From NCBI RefSeq assembly GCF_003355455.1, contig NZ_CP031357.1, positions 2,086,501-2,150,500 on the forward strand: a stretch of 64,000 bases of DNA, in the 5' to 3' direction. The notes beneath the pieces were generated by a model that saw only the letters and a list, made by a program, of their open reading frames with translations, did no database searches and was not told where the DNA came from. This document shows, piece after piece, positions 18,196-26,746 of this stretch. The translations under genes and the position numbers were made by a program. How positions within the stretch are numbered: position 1 is the stretch's first letter; each line of letters opens with the position of its first letter. The stretch is from Erythrobacter aureus. Lineage in GTDB: Bacteria; Pseudomonadota; Alphaproteobacteria; Sphingomonadales; Sphingomonadaceae.

Positions 18196-18762
18196 TTACC
18201 TTTCGATCGTGCCCACGCGGCGGATTTTCCGCTGCAGCTGCATCACGCCGTAGAGCAACGCCTCGGCGGTCGGAGGGCAACCGGGAACGTAGATGTCCAC
18301 CGGCACGATGCGGTCGCAGCCACGCACCACCGAATAGCTGTAATGGTAATAGCCGCCGCCATTGGCGCAGCTCCCCATCGAGATGACGTATTTCGGTTCC
18401 GACATCTGGTCGTAAACCTTGCGCAGCGCCGGAGCCATTTTGTTGCACAGTGTGCCGGCGACGATCATCACATCCGACTGCCGCGGCGAGGCACGCGGCG
18501 CGACGCCGAAACGCTCCATATCGTAGCGCGGCATGTTGACGTGGATCATCTCCACCGCGCAGCAGGCAAGGCCGAAGGTCATCCACCACAGCGATCCGGT
18601 CCGCGCCCATTGGAACAGATCCTCGGTCGAAGTGACGAGGAACCCCTTGTCGTTCACTTCGGTCTGTAGGGCGTTGAAATAATCCGCATCGGGCTGGCGC
18701 ACCTCGCCGCCTTGCGCGGCGGGGACGCTCTGAGGCGGGGTGATGATGGTAGAAGTGCTCAT
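18196..18762 (-). CDS. nuoB: NADH-quinone oxidoreductase subunit B
   Basis: A 188-residue subunit that binds the terminal [4Fe-4S] cluster N2, which reduces quinone. Its ligand cysteines are in GLACCAVEM, SCANGGGYYHY and VPGCPP. The N-terminal 25 residues before DYFNALQTEV are variable. I chose the ATG at 18762, one base after the nuoA stop. The open frame continues upstream to 18798, but that part overlaps nuoA and is not expected in the family. Confidence 0.97.
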   Translation of the reverse strand: MSTSTIITPPQSVPAAQGGEVRQPDADYFNALQTEVNDKGFLVTSTEDLFQWARTGSLWWMTFGLACCAVEMIHVNMPRYDMERFGVAPRASPRQSDVMIVAGTLCNKMAPALRKVYDQMSEPKYVISMGSCANGGGYYHYSYSVVRGCDRIVPVDIYVPGCPPTAEALLYGVMQLQRKIRRVGTIER

Positions 18763-18763
18763 G

Positions 18764-19138
18764 TCAGTCCCAGTCCAGCGCGCCCATCTTCCATTCATAG
18801 GCCAGGCCGATAGCCAGGATGCCCAGGAAGATCATCATGGCGATCCAACCGGTCCACCCGGTGTATTCGAGGCTCACCGCCCATGGAAAGAGAAAGGAAG
18901 CCTCCAGGTCGAATAGCAGAAAGCTGATCGCGACGAGATAGAATTTCACATCGAATTGGCTGCGCGGCTCTTCGAACGCCGGGAAGCCGCATTCATACTC
19001 GCTGAGCTTTTCCGCATCGGGTTTGTGCGCACCCGTGAGCCGTGAAACGCCCATCGGCAGGAACACGAAAAGCGCCGAGAGGCCCACAGCGATGAACAGG
19101 AAGATCAGGATGGGCAGGTATTGTTCGAGGTCGACCAC
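18764..19138 (-). CDS. nuoA: NADH-quinone oxidoreductase subunit A
   Basis: A 124-residue membrane subunit with three helices that contacts the quinone channel. The loop KLSEYECGFPAFEEPRSQFD contains the conserved cysteine, and KFYLVAISFLLFDLEASFLFPWA is the family hallmark. It is the first gene of the nuo operon, so the main promoter should lie in the stretch above 19138. I could not identify a convincing -35/-10 pair by eye. Confidence 0.98.
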   Translation of the reverse strand: MVDLEQYLPILIFLFIAVGLSALFVFLPMGVSRLTGAHKPDAEKLSEYECGFPAFEEPRSQFDVKFYLVAISFLLFDLEASFLFPWAVSLEYTGWTGWIAMMIFLGILAIGLAYEWKMGALDWD

Positions 19139-19249
19139 GAATGATTCCTAGGCGTCGGGCTTGGTTCGCGCCCGCCTCTAGGCCGCTCGCCCGTATGGTG
19201 CAAGGGTGCGGATGGCCCAATTCCCGCACAAACCGCTATGCTCCCCAGT

Positions 19250-19280
19250 TGGAGGCCCCGCCCGAAGGCAAGGGCCTCCA
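19250..19280. terminator. GC-rich hairpin with a UUCG tetraloop
   Basis: A perfect nine-base inverted repeat, TGGAGGCCC at 19250-19258 and GGGCCTCCA at 19272-19280. On the minus strand the loop itself folds as GCC-TTCG-GGC, giving a stable UUCG tetraloop. It lies seven bases beyond the stop of the aldehyde dehydrogenase gene and upstream of nuoA, the right place to end aldehyde dehydrogenase transcription before the nuo promoter. There is no clear U-run after it, so it may be a Rho-assisted or simply stable 3' end. Confidence 0.6.
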
Positions 19281-19286
19281 TTATCG

Positions 19287-20716
19287 CTATCTCATCATCG
19301 TCTTGACGGCTTTTTCCGTCGCCGGACCATAGGGCGGCTTGAACCCGCCCAGCTTGGCTACGTCGATCTTGGGCTGGGTATAGACGCTGCGCGCATGGCT
19401 GAATTCGCGGAAGCCCTCCACGCCGTGGTAGCTACCCATGCCAGAGGGGCCGACACCGCCGAACGGCAGATCTTCCATCGAAACGTGGAAAATCACGTCG
19501 TTCACGGTCACACCGCCGCTGATCGTCTTGGTCAGAACCTTCTCGCGCTCGTTCGAATCCTGGCCAAAATAATACAGCCCGAGCGGACGATCGTGCTCAT
19601 TCACATATTCGATGGCTTCATCGATATGACCGTAGGTCTTGACCGGCAGGACGGGGCCGAAAATCTCCTCCTGCATCGCCTTCATGTCCTCGGTGACATT
19701 CTTGAGGATCGTCAACGGCATCTTTCGGGCGTTGGTGCCCCGAAATCCTCGTTGCCCGGATTGACCTCGATCACCTCCGCCCCCTTGTCGCGCGCATCGG
19801 CCACCAGTTCCTGCAGACGGTCGAAGTGGCGATCGGTCACGACGCTGGCATAGTCTTCGTTGTCGAGCAGCGTCGGATACATGTTGGCGGTGCCCTGCCA
19901 CACGCCATGAATCGCCTCGTCCTGCTTGCTTTCGGGGACGTACAGGTAGTCGGGTGCGAGGCAAATCTGACCCGCATTCAGCATCTTGCCCAACGCAACG
20001 CGTTCGCCCGCCTTGGCGAAATCGGCACTTTCGCCCATGAAGACCGGCGACTTGCCGCCGAGTTCGAGCGTGACGGGCACGAGGTTCTTCGCCGCTGCTT
20101 CCATGACCTTGCGACCTGTGGCGGTCGAGCCGGTAAAGATCAGGTGATCGAAGGGCAGCTCGCTGAAAGCCGCCGCGACTTCCGGGCCGCCGGTGAAGAC
20201 CGCACATTCATCGGGGGTGAAATACTCTTCCACCAGTTCCTTAGTCAGCAGGCTGGTTTTCTCGGTAAATTCACTCGGCTTGATCATTGCGCGATTGCCG
20301 GCAGCGAAAATCTGCATCAGCGGGCCAAAGGCAAGATTTACCGGGAAGTTCCACGGGCTGAGGATCCCGACGACACCCTTGGGTTCGTAGCGCACCTCGG
20401 CCTTCGCGCCGAGCAGGCCGAGCGGGAACTGGACATGACGTTTTTCCGCCCTCGCCCACTTGTCCATGTGTTTGAGGCAATATCTGCCGAACTTAACGGT
20501 CCCCGCGATGTCGGTAATCATCGACTGGTGGGGCGAGCGGTTGCCGAAATCGGCGGCCATCACCTTGCACAGGTCCTCGCCATGGTCCGTGAGCAGCTTC
20601 ATTGCGCGCTCGATCCGGTCCTTGCGCAGCGCCATCGGCTCGGGGCGCATCTGGTGGTGGGCGGCCCGCTGCTTGCGCATCACGGCATCCATTTCGCTTT
20701 TCCGTTCGTCCGCCAT
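19287..20716 (-). pseudogene. Coniferyl-type aldehyde dehydrogenase, broken by one frameshift
   Basis: An NAD(P)-dependent aldehyde dehydrogenase that would oxidise an aldehyde to the acid. It begins MADERKSEMDAV at 20716. The first 330 or so residues, with PWNFPVNLAFGP, LELGGKSP and the catalytic cysteine in NAGQICLAPDY, are in one frame that stops at 19712. The last part, from ARKMPLTILKNV through MEDLPFGGVGPSGMGSYHG to the end at 19287, is in another frame. The break falls at the four-base C run 19738-19741 (G run on the coding strand). One added G restores about 476 residues, the normal length. All catalytic residues remain in the upstream piece. It may be a sequence error or a recent mutation. 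Confidence 0.85.
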
Positions 20717-20821
20717 TGCTCTCTCCGTTTGATCTTGCTGCAATGCAGCACTAGGATGTTGGGCAGCCAGATAGGTCGCCTTCGGCAACCGATATTCCAG
20801 AACAGAAGGACCAGCACAAGC

Positions 20822-22018
20822 ATGACCCAGTTCAGCGCATCCGATCCCGTCGTCATCCTGTCCTACGCCCGTACTCCGATGGGCGGCATGCAGGGCGCCC
20901 TCGCCGATGTCTCGGCAACCGATCTCGGGGCGACGGCGGTCAAGGCGGCAGTCGAACGTTCGGGCGTCGCGCCCGACAAGTTCGACCGCACTTATATGGG
21001 CTGCGTGCTGCCCGCGGGTCTCGGCCAGGCCCCTGCCCGTCAGGCCTCGATCAAGGCAGGCCTGCCCAAATCGGTTCAGGCGACCACGGTCAACAAGGTC
21101 TGCGGCAGCGGCATGCAGACGGTGATCATGGGGGCAGAAGCGCTTGCCAGCGGCACGATCGACTATGTCGTCGCGGGCGGCATGGAAAGCATGACCAACG
21201 CGCCTTACCTGCTCAAGAAGCACCGCTCGGGCGCACGGCTCGGCCATGACACGACCTACGACCACATGTTCCTCGACGGTCTCGAAGACGCTTATGAGGA
21301 AGGCCGCGCGATGGGCACCTTCGCCCAGGACACCGCCAATGATTACCAGATGACGCGCGAGGAGATGGACGATTACTCGATCGAATCGCTCCGCCGCGCC
21401 AATGCCGCGATCGAAAGCGGCGCCTTCGATGGTGAAGTCGTGCCGGTCACCTTCTCCACCCGCAAGGGCGATGTAACGGTTGAGCATGACGAGCAGCCCG
21501 GCAAGGGTCGCCCCGACAAAATCCCGCAGCTGCGCCCGGCCTTCGCCAAGGACGGTACGATTACCGCAGCGACCTCCTCGTCGATCTCGGATGGCGCGGC
21601 GGCCGTGGTGCTGACGCGCGAGAGCGTTGCGAAGGAGAACGGGCAGGAGCCGGTCGCCAAGATCGTCGCCATGGCCGCCCACGCACAGGAGCCTTCGGAA
21701 TTCACAATTGCCCCGATCGGCGCTATCGAGAAAGTGCTCGACAAGGCGGGCTGGTCTGCCGACGAGGTCGACCTATGGGAAGTGAACGAGGCCTTCGCCT
21801 GCGTGGCCATGTTCGCCATGCGCGACATCGGCATCCCGCATGAAAAGATCAACGTGAACGGCGGCGGCACCGCGCTCGGCCACCCGATCGGTGCCAGCGG
21901 TACGCGTATCATCGTGACACTGCTCAACGCGCTCAAGAACCAGGGTAAGAAACGTGGTATTGCGTCGCTGTGCATTGGCGGCGGCGAGGCAACCGCCGTG
22001 GCGGTCGAACTCGTTTGA
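20822..22018 (+). CDS. Acetyl-CoA C-acyltransferase (thiolase)
   Basis: A 398-residue thiolase that condenses two acyl-CoA molecules or cleaves 3-ketoacyl-CoA. The nucleophilic cysteine is C94 in NKVCGSGMQ, the GHPIG histidine is near residue 354, and the second cysteine in SLCIGGGEA is near 383. The ATG at 20822 follows AGAAGGA at a spacing of about 11 bases. It is divergent from the aldehyde dehydrogenase gene, with about 105 bases between them that must hold both promoters. The substrate (acetoacetyl-CoA or longer) cannot be told from the sequence. Confidence 0.93.
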   Translation: MTQFSASDPVVILSYARTPMGGMQGALADVSATDLGATAVKAAVERSGVAPDKFDRTYMGCVLPAGLGQAPARQASIKAGLPKSVQATTVNKVCGSGMQTVIMGAEALASGTIDYVVAGGMESMTNAPYLLKKHRSGARLGHDTTYDHMFLDGLEDAYEEGRAMGTFAQDTANDYQMTREEMDDYSIESLRRANAAIESGAFDGEVVPVTFSTRKGDVTVEHDEQPGKGRPDKIPQLRPAFAKDGTITAATSSSISDGAAAVVLTRESVAKENGQEPVAKIVAMAAHAQEPSEFTIAPIGAIEKVLDKAGWSADEVDLWEVNEAFACVAMFAMRDIGIPHEKINVNGGGTALGHPIGASGTRIIVTLLNALKNQGKKRGIASLCIGGGEATAVAVELV

Positions 22019-22074
22019 TGCGGCGGGCAGCCTCCCTGCCCGAACGCGCCAGCTACAGGGACAGGGAGTTTGCC

Positions 22075-22521
22075 ATGAAGACCATATTTTTCCTCGCGGC
22101 GGCCAGTGCGGCACTGGCCGCCTGCGGAGGGGCCGAGGACACGGACGAAGCGATCGAACCGGTCGAAGCGGAGCTCGACAGTACCGCTATGGGCGATATC
22201 TCGGGCACTTACGAGATTGCCATGGCCGATGGGACCGTTGTCCTGCAGACGATCAATGCCGATGGCACTTATGTCGAAACCACCCCCGAGGGTGCGCGCA
22301 CCGGTGGCGGAGCATGGCGCATCGGCGAGAATGGCCGAATGTGCTTCGATCCCGAAGGCCAACTGGGCGAAGAATGCTATTCGGGCGGCGAACCGGGCGA
22401 AGACGGAGCCTTCGAAATGCAAGACGCGGACGGCACGGTCCAGTCGACCGTGCGCAAGCTCGATCCGGACCGTGCCGACACAGCCCCACCGGCAACGACC
22501 GAGGCGGATCCGGCGGAATAG
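22075..22521 (+). CDS. Small acidic lipoprotein
   Basis: A 148-residue protein with a lipoprotein signal: MKTIFFLAAASAALAACGG, with the lipobox cysteine at residue 17. The ATG at 22075 follows an AGGGAG ribosome-binding site. The mature part is acidic, with a beta-rich middle section reading GTYEIAMADGTVVLQTI and a WRIGENGRMCF segment with two cysteines, ending in a low-complexity tail. The pattern resembles small periplasmic lipoproteins found in sphingomonads. No function is known to me. It lies 56 bases after the thiolase and may share its transcript. Confidence 0.82.
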   Translation: MKTIFFLAAASAALAACGGAEDTDEAIEPVEAELDSTAMGDISGTYEIAMADGTVVLQTINADGTYVETTPEGARTGGGAWRIGENGRMCFDPEGQLGEECYSGGEPGEDGAFEMQDADGTVQSTVRKLDPDRADTAPPATTEADPAE

Positions 22522-22536
22522 CCTGTAGAAGCAGCG

Positions 22537-23004
22537 CTACGGCTCGCCGGCACCCCACAGGCGCGATTCGCGAACAAAGCCCTGGCGGTTTCCGACAACA
22601 AACTCGCACCATTCATCGGCGCAATCGCCCAATGCCCCGACCACGCCGGGCTCGACTCGCCATTTGAGCGGTGCGCCGTCATCCCCATCCGCGCGCATAT
22701 CCGCCAGGCCCTCGCCGGTAACAATCGCGGCGCGCTCCGGACTCAACAGGCGGGCAACCACCCAGCCCCGCGCGCCATCCGGGTCTTCGATCAGTCGCCA
22801 GCCCTCCATCAGGCGCAGGACTTTTACCGGCAGGCCGGGGCGGCGATAAACCCAGTCGATCTTGTAATCGGCGCTCGGACCCACGCGCATGTTGAGCACG
22901 CTGGCCCGGATACTTGCCCAATAGGGCACTTCGCGATCCTGTGCGTGGCCCGGCCCAGCCAAGCCAACGAACAGAAGGAAAAGTATGAAAAGGCGCGTAA
23001 ACAT
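22537..23004 (-). CDS. Secreted SH3-domain protein
   Basis: A 155-residue protein with a signal peptide that should be cut after GHA at about residue 21. It carries a bacterial SH3-like domain (SASVLNMRVGPSADYKIDWVY, then WRLIEDPDGARGWVVARLLS) and a second divergent repeat near CADEWCEFVVGNRQGFV. Such domains bind peptidoglycan or stabilise envelope proteins. The gene converges on the small lipoprotein gene with a 15-base gap and is divergent from the dehydrogenase gene at 23103. Confidence 0.88.
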   Translation of the reverse strand: MFTRLFILFLLFVGLAGPGHAQDREVPYWASIRASVLNMRVGPSADYKIDWVYRRPGLPVKVLRLMEGWRLIEDPDGARGWVVARLLSPERAAIVTGEGLADMRADGDDGAPLKWRVEPGVVGALGDCADEWCEFVVGNRQGFVRESRLWGAGEP

Positions 23005-23102
23005 GGCCAGCTGAATCGACTATAGACCGTGAACAGTCAACGCTCTTCGCGCATCCGAATCCTTGACCGCTCCCCTCCCCGCGTCCTAGCGATCGTTCCC
23101 GC

Positions 23103-24119
23103 ATGGAACGTTCCGATATCCGCCCCGCCAAACGCCTTGACCGCACCCCGCGCGTGTTCGTCACACGCCACCTGATGCCAAGTGTCGAGGACCGAATGGG
23201 CGAGCTATTCGACGTGCGCCTCAACCCGGAGGATGTGCCGCTCGAGCGCGAGCAACTGATCGAGGCGATGCAGGATTGCGACGTGCTGGTCCCTACCGTC
23301 ACCGACCTGATCGATGCGGACATGATTGCAAGTGCCGGTGAAGATCTCGGTCTGATCGCCAATTTCGGTGCCGGGACCGAGCACATCGATCTGAATGCCG
23401 CTGCCGACCGGCACATCATCGTGTCCAATACGCCGGGCGTGTTCACCGACGATACCGCCGATCTCACCATGGCCGGGATCATCGGAGTTCCCCGCCGCAT
23501 TCGCGAGGGTGTGGAATTGATCCGCAGCGGAAAGTGGACCGGATGGACGCCGACCGCGTTGCTCGGCACCAAGCTGGCGGGCAAGGTGCTGGGTATCGTC
23601 GGCATGGGGCGCATCGGGCAGGCGGTGGCACACCGCGCGCGCGCCTTCGGGCTCGAAATCGCCTATCACAACCGCAAGCGCCTGCCCGAAGCGGTGGAGC
23701 GCATGTTCCACGCCCGCTGGGTCGAAAGCCTCGACGAATTGATGGGAAAGGCCGATATTCTCACCCTTCATTGTCCTGCCGGGCCGAATACGCACCATAT
23801 GATCGATGCACGGCGGATCGACCTGATGAAGAACGGCGCGAGCCTCATCAACACCGCGCGCGGCGATCTTGTCGACCAGGATGCGCTGATCGCGGCGCTG
23901 GAGAGCGGCAAGCTCGCAGGGGCGGGGCTCGACGTCTATCCCGACGAACCCAATGTCGACCGCCGCCTGATCCGCCATCCCAACGTAATGACGCTGCCCC
24001 ACATCGGCAGCGCGACGCGCGAGGGCCGCGAGGAGAGCGGCCTCAAGGTTATCGCCAATATCCGTATGTGGGCCGACGGTCACCGGCCGCCCGACCAGGT
24101 ACTGACCGGCCTCGGCTAA
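23103..24119 (+). CDS. D-isomer 2-hydroxyacid dehydrogenase (glyoxylate/hydroxypyruvate reductase type)
   Basis: A 338-residue NAD(P)-dependent dehydrogenase that interconverts a 2-keto acid and a D-2-hydroxy acid such as D-glycerate. The Rossmann motif GIVGMGRIGQAVA, the catalytic arginine in NTARGDLVD near residue 252, the glutamate in YPDEP and the histidine in LPHIGSAT are all present. The exact substrate (glyoxylate, hydroxypyruvate or other) is not decided by these motifs. It starts with ATG at 23103 and ends at a hairpin shared with the convergent GNAT gene. Confidence 0.93.
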   Translation: MERSDIRPAKRLDRTPRVFVTRHLMPSVEDRMGELFDVRLNPEDVPLEREQLIEAMQDCDVLVPTVTDLIDADMIASAGEDLGLIANFGAGTEHIDLNAAADRHIIVSNTPGVFTDDTADLTMAGIIGVPRRIREGVELIRSGKWTGWTPTALLGTKLAGKVLGIVGMGRIGQAVAHRARAFGLEIAYHNRKRLPEAVERMFHARWVESLDELMGKADILTLHCPAGPNTHHMIDARRIDLMKNGASLINTARGDLVDQDALIAALESGKLAGAGLDVYPDEPNVDRRLIRHPNVMTLPHIGSATREGREESGLKVIANIRMWADGHRPPDQVLTGLG

Positions 24120-24136
24120 GGCTCAGAGAGCCTTTT
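24118..24136. terminator. Bidirectional terminator hairpin
   Basis: AAGGCT at 24118-24123 pairs with AGCCTT at 24129-24134 across a five-base loop and is followed by further T residues. It overlaps the stop codons of both convergent genes, the dehydrogenase and the GNAT acetyltransferase. The stem is short (six pairs), so the assignment is moderate. Confidence 0.55.
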
Positions 24137-24578
24137 CGTAGAAGATATTGAATTCGGTCTCGGTGTAATCGCCGAACGCGCCGCAGCGCGTGAAGCCGTT
24201 ACGCAGATAAAGGCGATTGGCGGGTTCGAAGGCCTCGCCGGTCCCTGTCTCTAGCAGAAGGCGCGAGTAGCCGCGCTCCCTCGCAGTCGCATCGATCCGA
24301 TCGAGCAGTGCCTGCCCTACGCCTCTGCGCAGAGCGCTGCCTTCGGTGCGCATCGACTTGATCTCGCCTGCATCGGCGGAAAGCTCCATCAGCGCACCGA
24401 TTCCCATCAGCGAGTCGCCCTCGCGCGCCTCGAACACGGTGACATCGGTCCGGTCCAAGCCGGACAAATCGAGCGCGAAAGAAGTCCCCGGCGGCGATGC
24501 CTGATACATCAGCCGCTGGTGGCGCGTGACGAGTTCCCTTATATCGGCATCGGCAAGGCTGGCGATGCCGATCTCCAT
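24123..24578 (-). CDS. GNAT family N-acetyltransferase
   Basis: A 151-residue acetyltransferase of the GNAT fold. The acetyl-CoA loop is seen as RRGVGQALLDRIDATARERG, followed by the strand LLLETGTGEAFEPANRLYLRNGF. The substrate is unknown. I chose the ATG at 24578, which follows a G-rich ribosome-binding site at about seven bases; a TTG at 24584 would overlap the stop of the preceding gene by four bases. It is probably co-transcribed with the flavin oxidoreductase gene at 24581-25987. Confidence 0.88.
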   Translation of the reverse strand: MEIGIASLADADIRELVTRHQRLMYQASPPGTSFALDLSGLDRTDVTVFEAREGDSLMGIGALMELSADAGEIKSMRTEGSALRRGVGQALLDRIDATARERGYSRLLLETGTGEAFEPANRLYLRNGFTRCGAFGDYTETEFNIFYEKAL

Positions 24579-24580
24579 CC

Positions 24581-25987
24581 TCAATCCCCCGTCAAAATCC
24601 GCTCGACCAGTTCCTTCACCGTCGGGGTGAAGTTGTTCGAGTAGAACGGGTCCTGCTTGAAGCGGTAGGCCGCGTGACCGGCGAAGGCGAGGTTCTCGTC
24701 AGGATCACCGCCATGGGCGATGTCCTGAAGCGTCTTCTGGATGCAGAAGCTTCGCGGGTCGGCGAGGCGGCCGGTGGTGTGATCGTCATGATCTTTCCAG
24801 CTCGAAAACTGGCAGTGCGACAGGCAGCCCATGCAACCCTGCTGGTCCGCCCGGATCTGCTCGGCGCTTTCGGGAGTGACGAAAACCACGGTACTATCGG
24901 GGGTCTTGAGCGCTTCGGTAAAGCCTTCATGCATCCAAGCCTGCGCTTTGCGCTGATCGCCGGGGTGGACGAAATAGTATTTCGCCTTGCCGTGATCCAT
25001 CAACGGGATGGTGCCCTCTTCCTCATCGCGTTTGAAGATCGGAATCTGACGTTCGCTGCGGTGCATCAGATCATAGAGGAACGGCGTTTTTACCGCGCTC
25101 GAATAGAACCCTGTCGGGCTGAACTTGTGCAGCAAGACATCGCCCGGTTCGACCGTGCGCAGCATATCCTTCCAGACCTGCGGGATCGGGCTTTCCTGCG
25201 TCAGCAGCGGGCGGGTGCCGAATTGGAAAAGCACCTTGCCGAGTTCGGGGTTGTCGATCCAGTTTTCCCATTCGCGCAGGAACCACACACCGCCGGCCAT
25301 GACGATGCCGGTTTCCTCCGAAACGCCTTCCTTGCGCATCGTCTCGCGCAGCGCCTTCACACGCGGATAGGGATCTTCCGGCTTGGTCGGGTCCTCGGCG
25401 TTGGACAGTCCGTTGTGACCGCCCGCCAGCCAGGGATCTTCATAGACCACGGCGGCCATCAGCTCGGGCACCTTCGAATAGCTGCGCTTCCACAGCGCGC
25501 GAAAGGCGCGGGCGGAGGAGATGATCGGCAAATAATGAACATTGTGCCGCGCCGCGATCTCGGCGAGCTTATAAGGCATGCCCGCGCCGCAGGTGACGCC
25601 GGTCACGAGGCCGGGGCAGTTTTCGAGGATGCCCTCCAGCACCTGCTGTGCGCCACCCATTTCCCACAGCACGTTGATGTTGATCGCGCCCTTGCCGCCC
25701 GCGATATCGTGCGCGCGCTTGACCTGTTCGGTGCCGCCATCGATGCCGTAGCGCACGAGCTGCTCGAAACGCTCCTTGCGGGTGGCCTGCGGATAGACCT
25801 GCGGGATCGGGTTGCCGTCCTCGTCATAGCTGTCGGCATTGACCGCGCTGACCGTGCCGATACCCCCAGCGGCCGCCCAGGCGCCGGAACTCATATGATT
25901 TGTGGCCGAAACGCCCTTGCCGCCTTCGACCAGCGGCCAGACTTCCTTGCCGCCATAGGTGATCGGCTCGAGACCCTTGAAACTCAT
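24581..25987 (-). CDS. Nitronate monooxygenase-like flavin oxidoreductase
   Basis: A 468-residue protein resembling the 2-nitropropane dioxygenase family (FMN-dependent TIM barrel). Recognisable parts are GVSATNHMSSGAWAAAGGIG at the N-terminus, TGVTCGAGMPYKLAEIA, and IVMAGGVWFLREW. It is longer than classical nitronate monooxygenases (about 330-370 residues): the last 100 or so residues carry a cysteine-rich segment reading CMGCLSHC that could bind a metal or an Fe-S cluster. The natural substrate is not clear. It precedes the GNAT gene and follows the methyltransferase gene by three bases. Confidence 0.82.
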   Translation of the reverse strand: MSFKGLEPITYGGKEVWPLVEGGKGVSATNHMSSGAWAAAGGIGTVSAVNADSYDEDGNPIPQVYPQATRKERFEQLVRYGIDGGTEQVKRAHDIAGGKGAININVLWEMGGAQQVLEGILENCPGLVTGVTCGAGMPYKLAEIAARHNVHYLPIISSARAFRALWKRSYSKVPELMAAVVYEDPWLAGGHNGLSNAEDPTKPEDPYPRVKALRETMRKEGVSEETGIVMAGGVWFLREWENWIDNPELGKVLFQFGTRPLLTQESPIPQVWKDMLRTVEPGDVLLHKFSPTGFYSSAVKTPFLYDLMHRSERQIPIFKRDEEEGTIPLMDHGKAKYYFVHPGDQRKAQAWMHEGFTEALKTPDSTVVFVTPESAEQIRADQQGCMGCLSHCQFSSWKDHDDHTTGRLADPRSFCIQKTLQDIAHGGDPDENLAFAGHAAYRFKQDPFYSNNFTPTVKELVERILTGD

Positions 25988-25990
25988 ATA

Positions 25991-26746
25991 TTATGCTTTC
26001 TCTTTCTTGCCGGGGATCTCAGCCCCCTCGCCCAGCGCAGCGCGATCGCCGCGGCAGGGCTCTATCTCTCCAGGCTTGGGCCTCGTAGCGGCTGCCTTGA
26101 ACTGTGCATAGTACCCGGCCAATTCGGGCGCATCCTTGAAGGCAACCAGCTCGTACCCCGCTGCCTCGAATTCGCAGCTCAGTAGCAGGGGATCGATCCC
26201 ATGGCGGTCGGTCGGGCGGTCGATATCGACCACCACCACCTGCCCGCCATCGCGCAAGGCCGGCCACATTCGCCAGAGAAATTCGTAAGGCTGTTCGATC
26301 TCGTGATACATATGAACCATGAAAATGCGATCGAAGCTGTTGGCCGGCAGTTTGGGATCGGCAAATTCGCCAAGGCGGATCGATACATTTTCCAGTCGAT
26401 AGCGCTCGATCCTGCGACCAAGGCGACTGAGCGCCGCGCTGTCGATGTCCTGCGCGAGAACCCGCCCGGTCTCGCCCACCCGTTCGGCAAGCCGCACGGT
26501 ATAGTACCCATTGCCCGCGCCGATATCGGCCACAGTCATGCCTTCGGCGATTTGCGCGAGATCCATGACCGTTTTCGCCTCGCCTCGGCTGTCGCGCTGG
26601 TCTTCGGTTGAAAACTGGTTGGAACCCACCTTGGAAACCGGGCGATCGGGTTCCGGAAAGCGCGGTGTTTCGTCACCGCCGATCACCTCGCCATTGCACG
26701 CCGCGAGCAGTGCAAAGATAGATATCAAGGCGAACCGGCGCCTCAA
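25991..26746 (-). CDS. Class I SAM methyltransferase with a lipoprotein signal
   Basis: A 251-residue protein whose core is a Rossmann methyltransferase: DIGAGNGYY at about 74-82 is the SAM-binding motif, and VVVDIDRPTDRHG follows near the middle. It starts at TTG 26746, which overlaps the prfB stop and lies seven bases after a GGAGG. That start yields MRRRFALISIFALLAAC, a lipoprotein signal with the cysteine at 17. A methyltransferase outside the cytoplasm is unexpected, because SAM is cytoplasmic. If instead translation starts further inside, the signal would be lost, but I see no good alternative start. Confidence 0.8.
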   Translation of the reverse strand: MRRRFALISIFALLAACNGEVIGGDETPRFPEPDRPVSKVGSNQFSTEDQRDSRGEAKTVMDLAQIAEGMTVADIGAGNGYYTVRLAERVGETGRVLAQDIDSAALSRLGRRIERYRLENVSIRLGEFADPKLPANSFDRIFMVHMYHEIEQPYEFLWRMWPALRDGGQVVVVDIDRPTDRHGIDPLLLSCEFEAAGYELVAFKDAPELAGYYAQFKAAATRPKPGEIEPCRGDRAALGEGAEIPGKKEKA

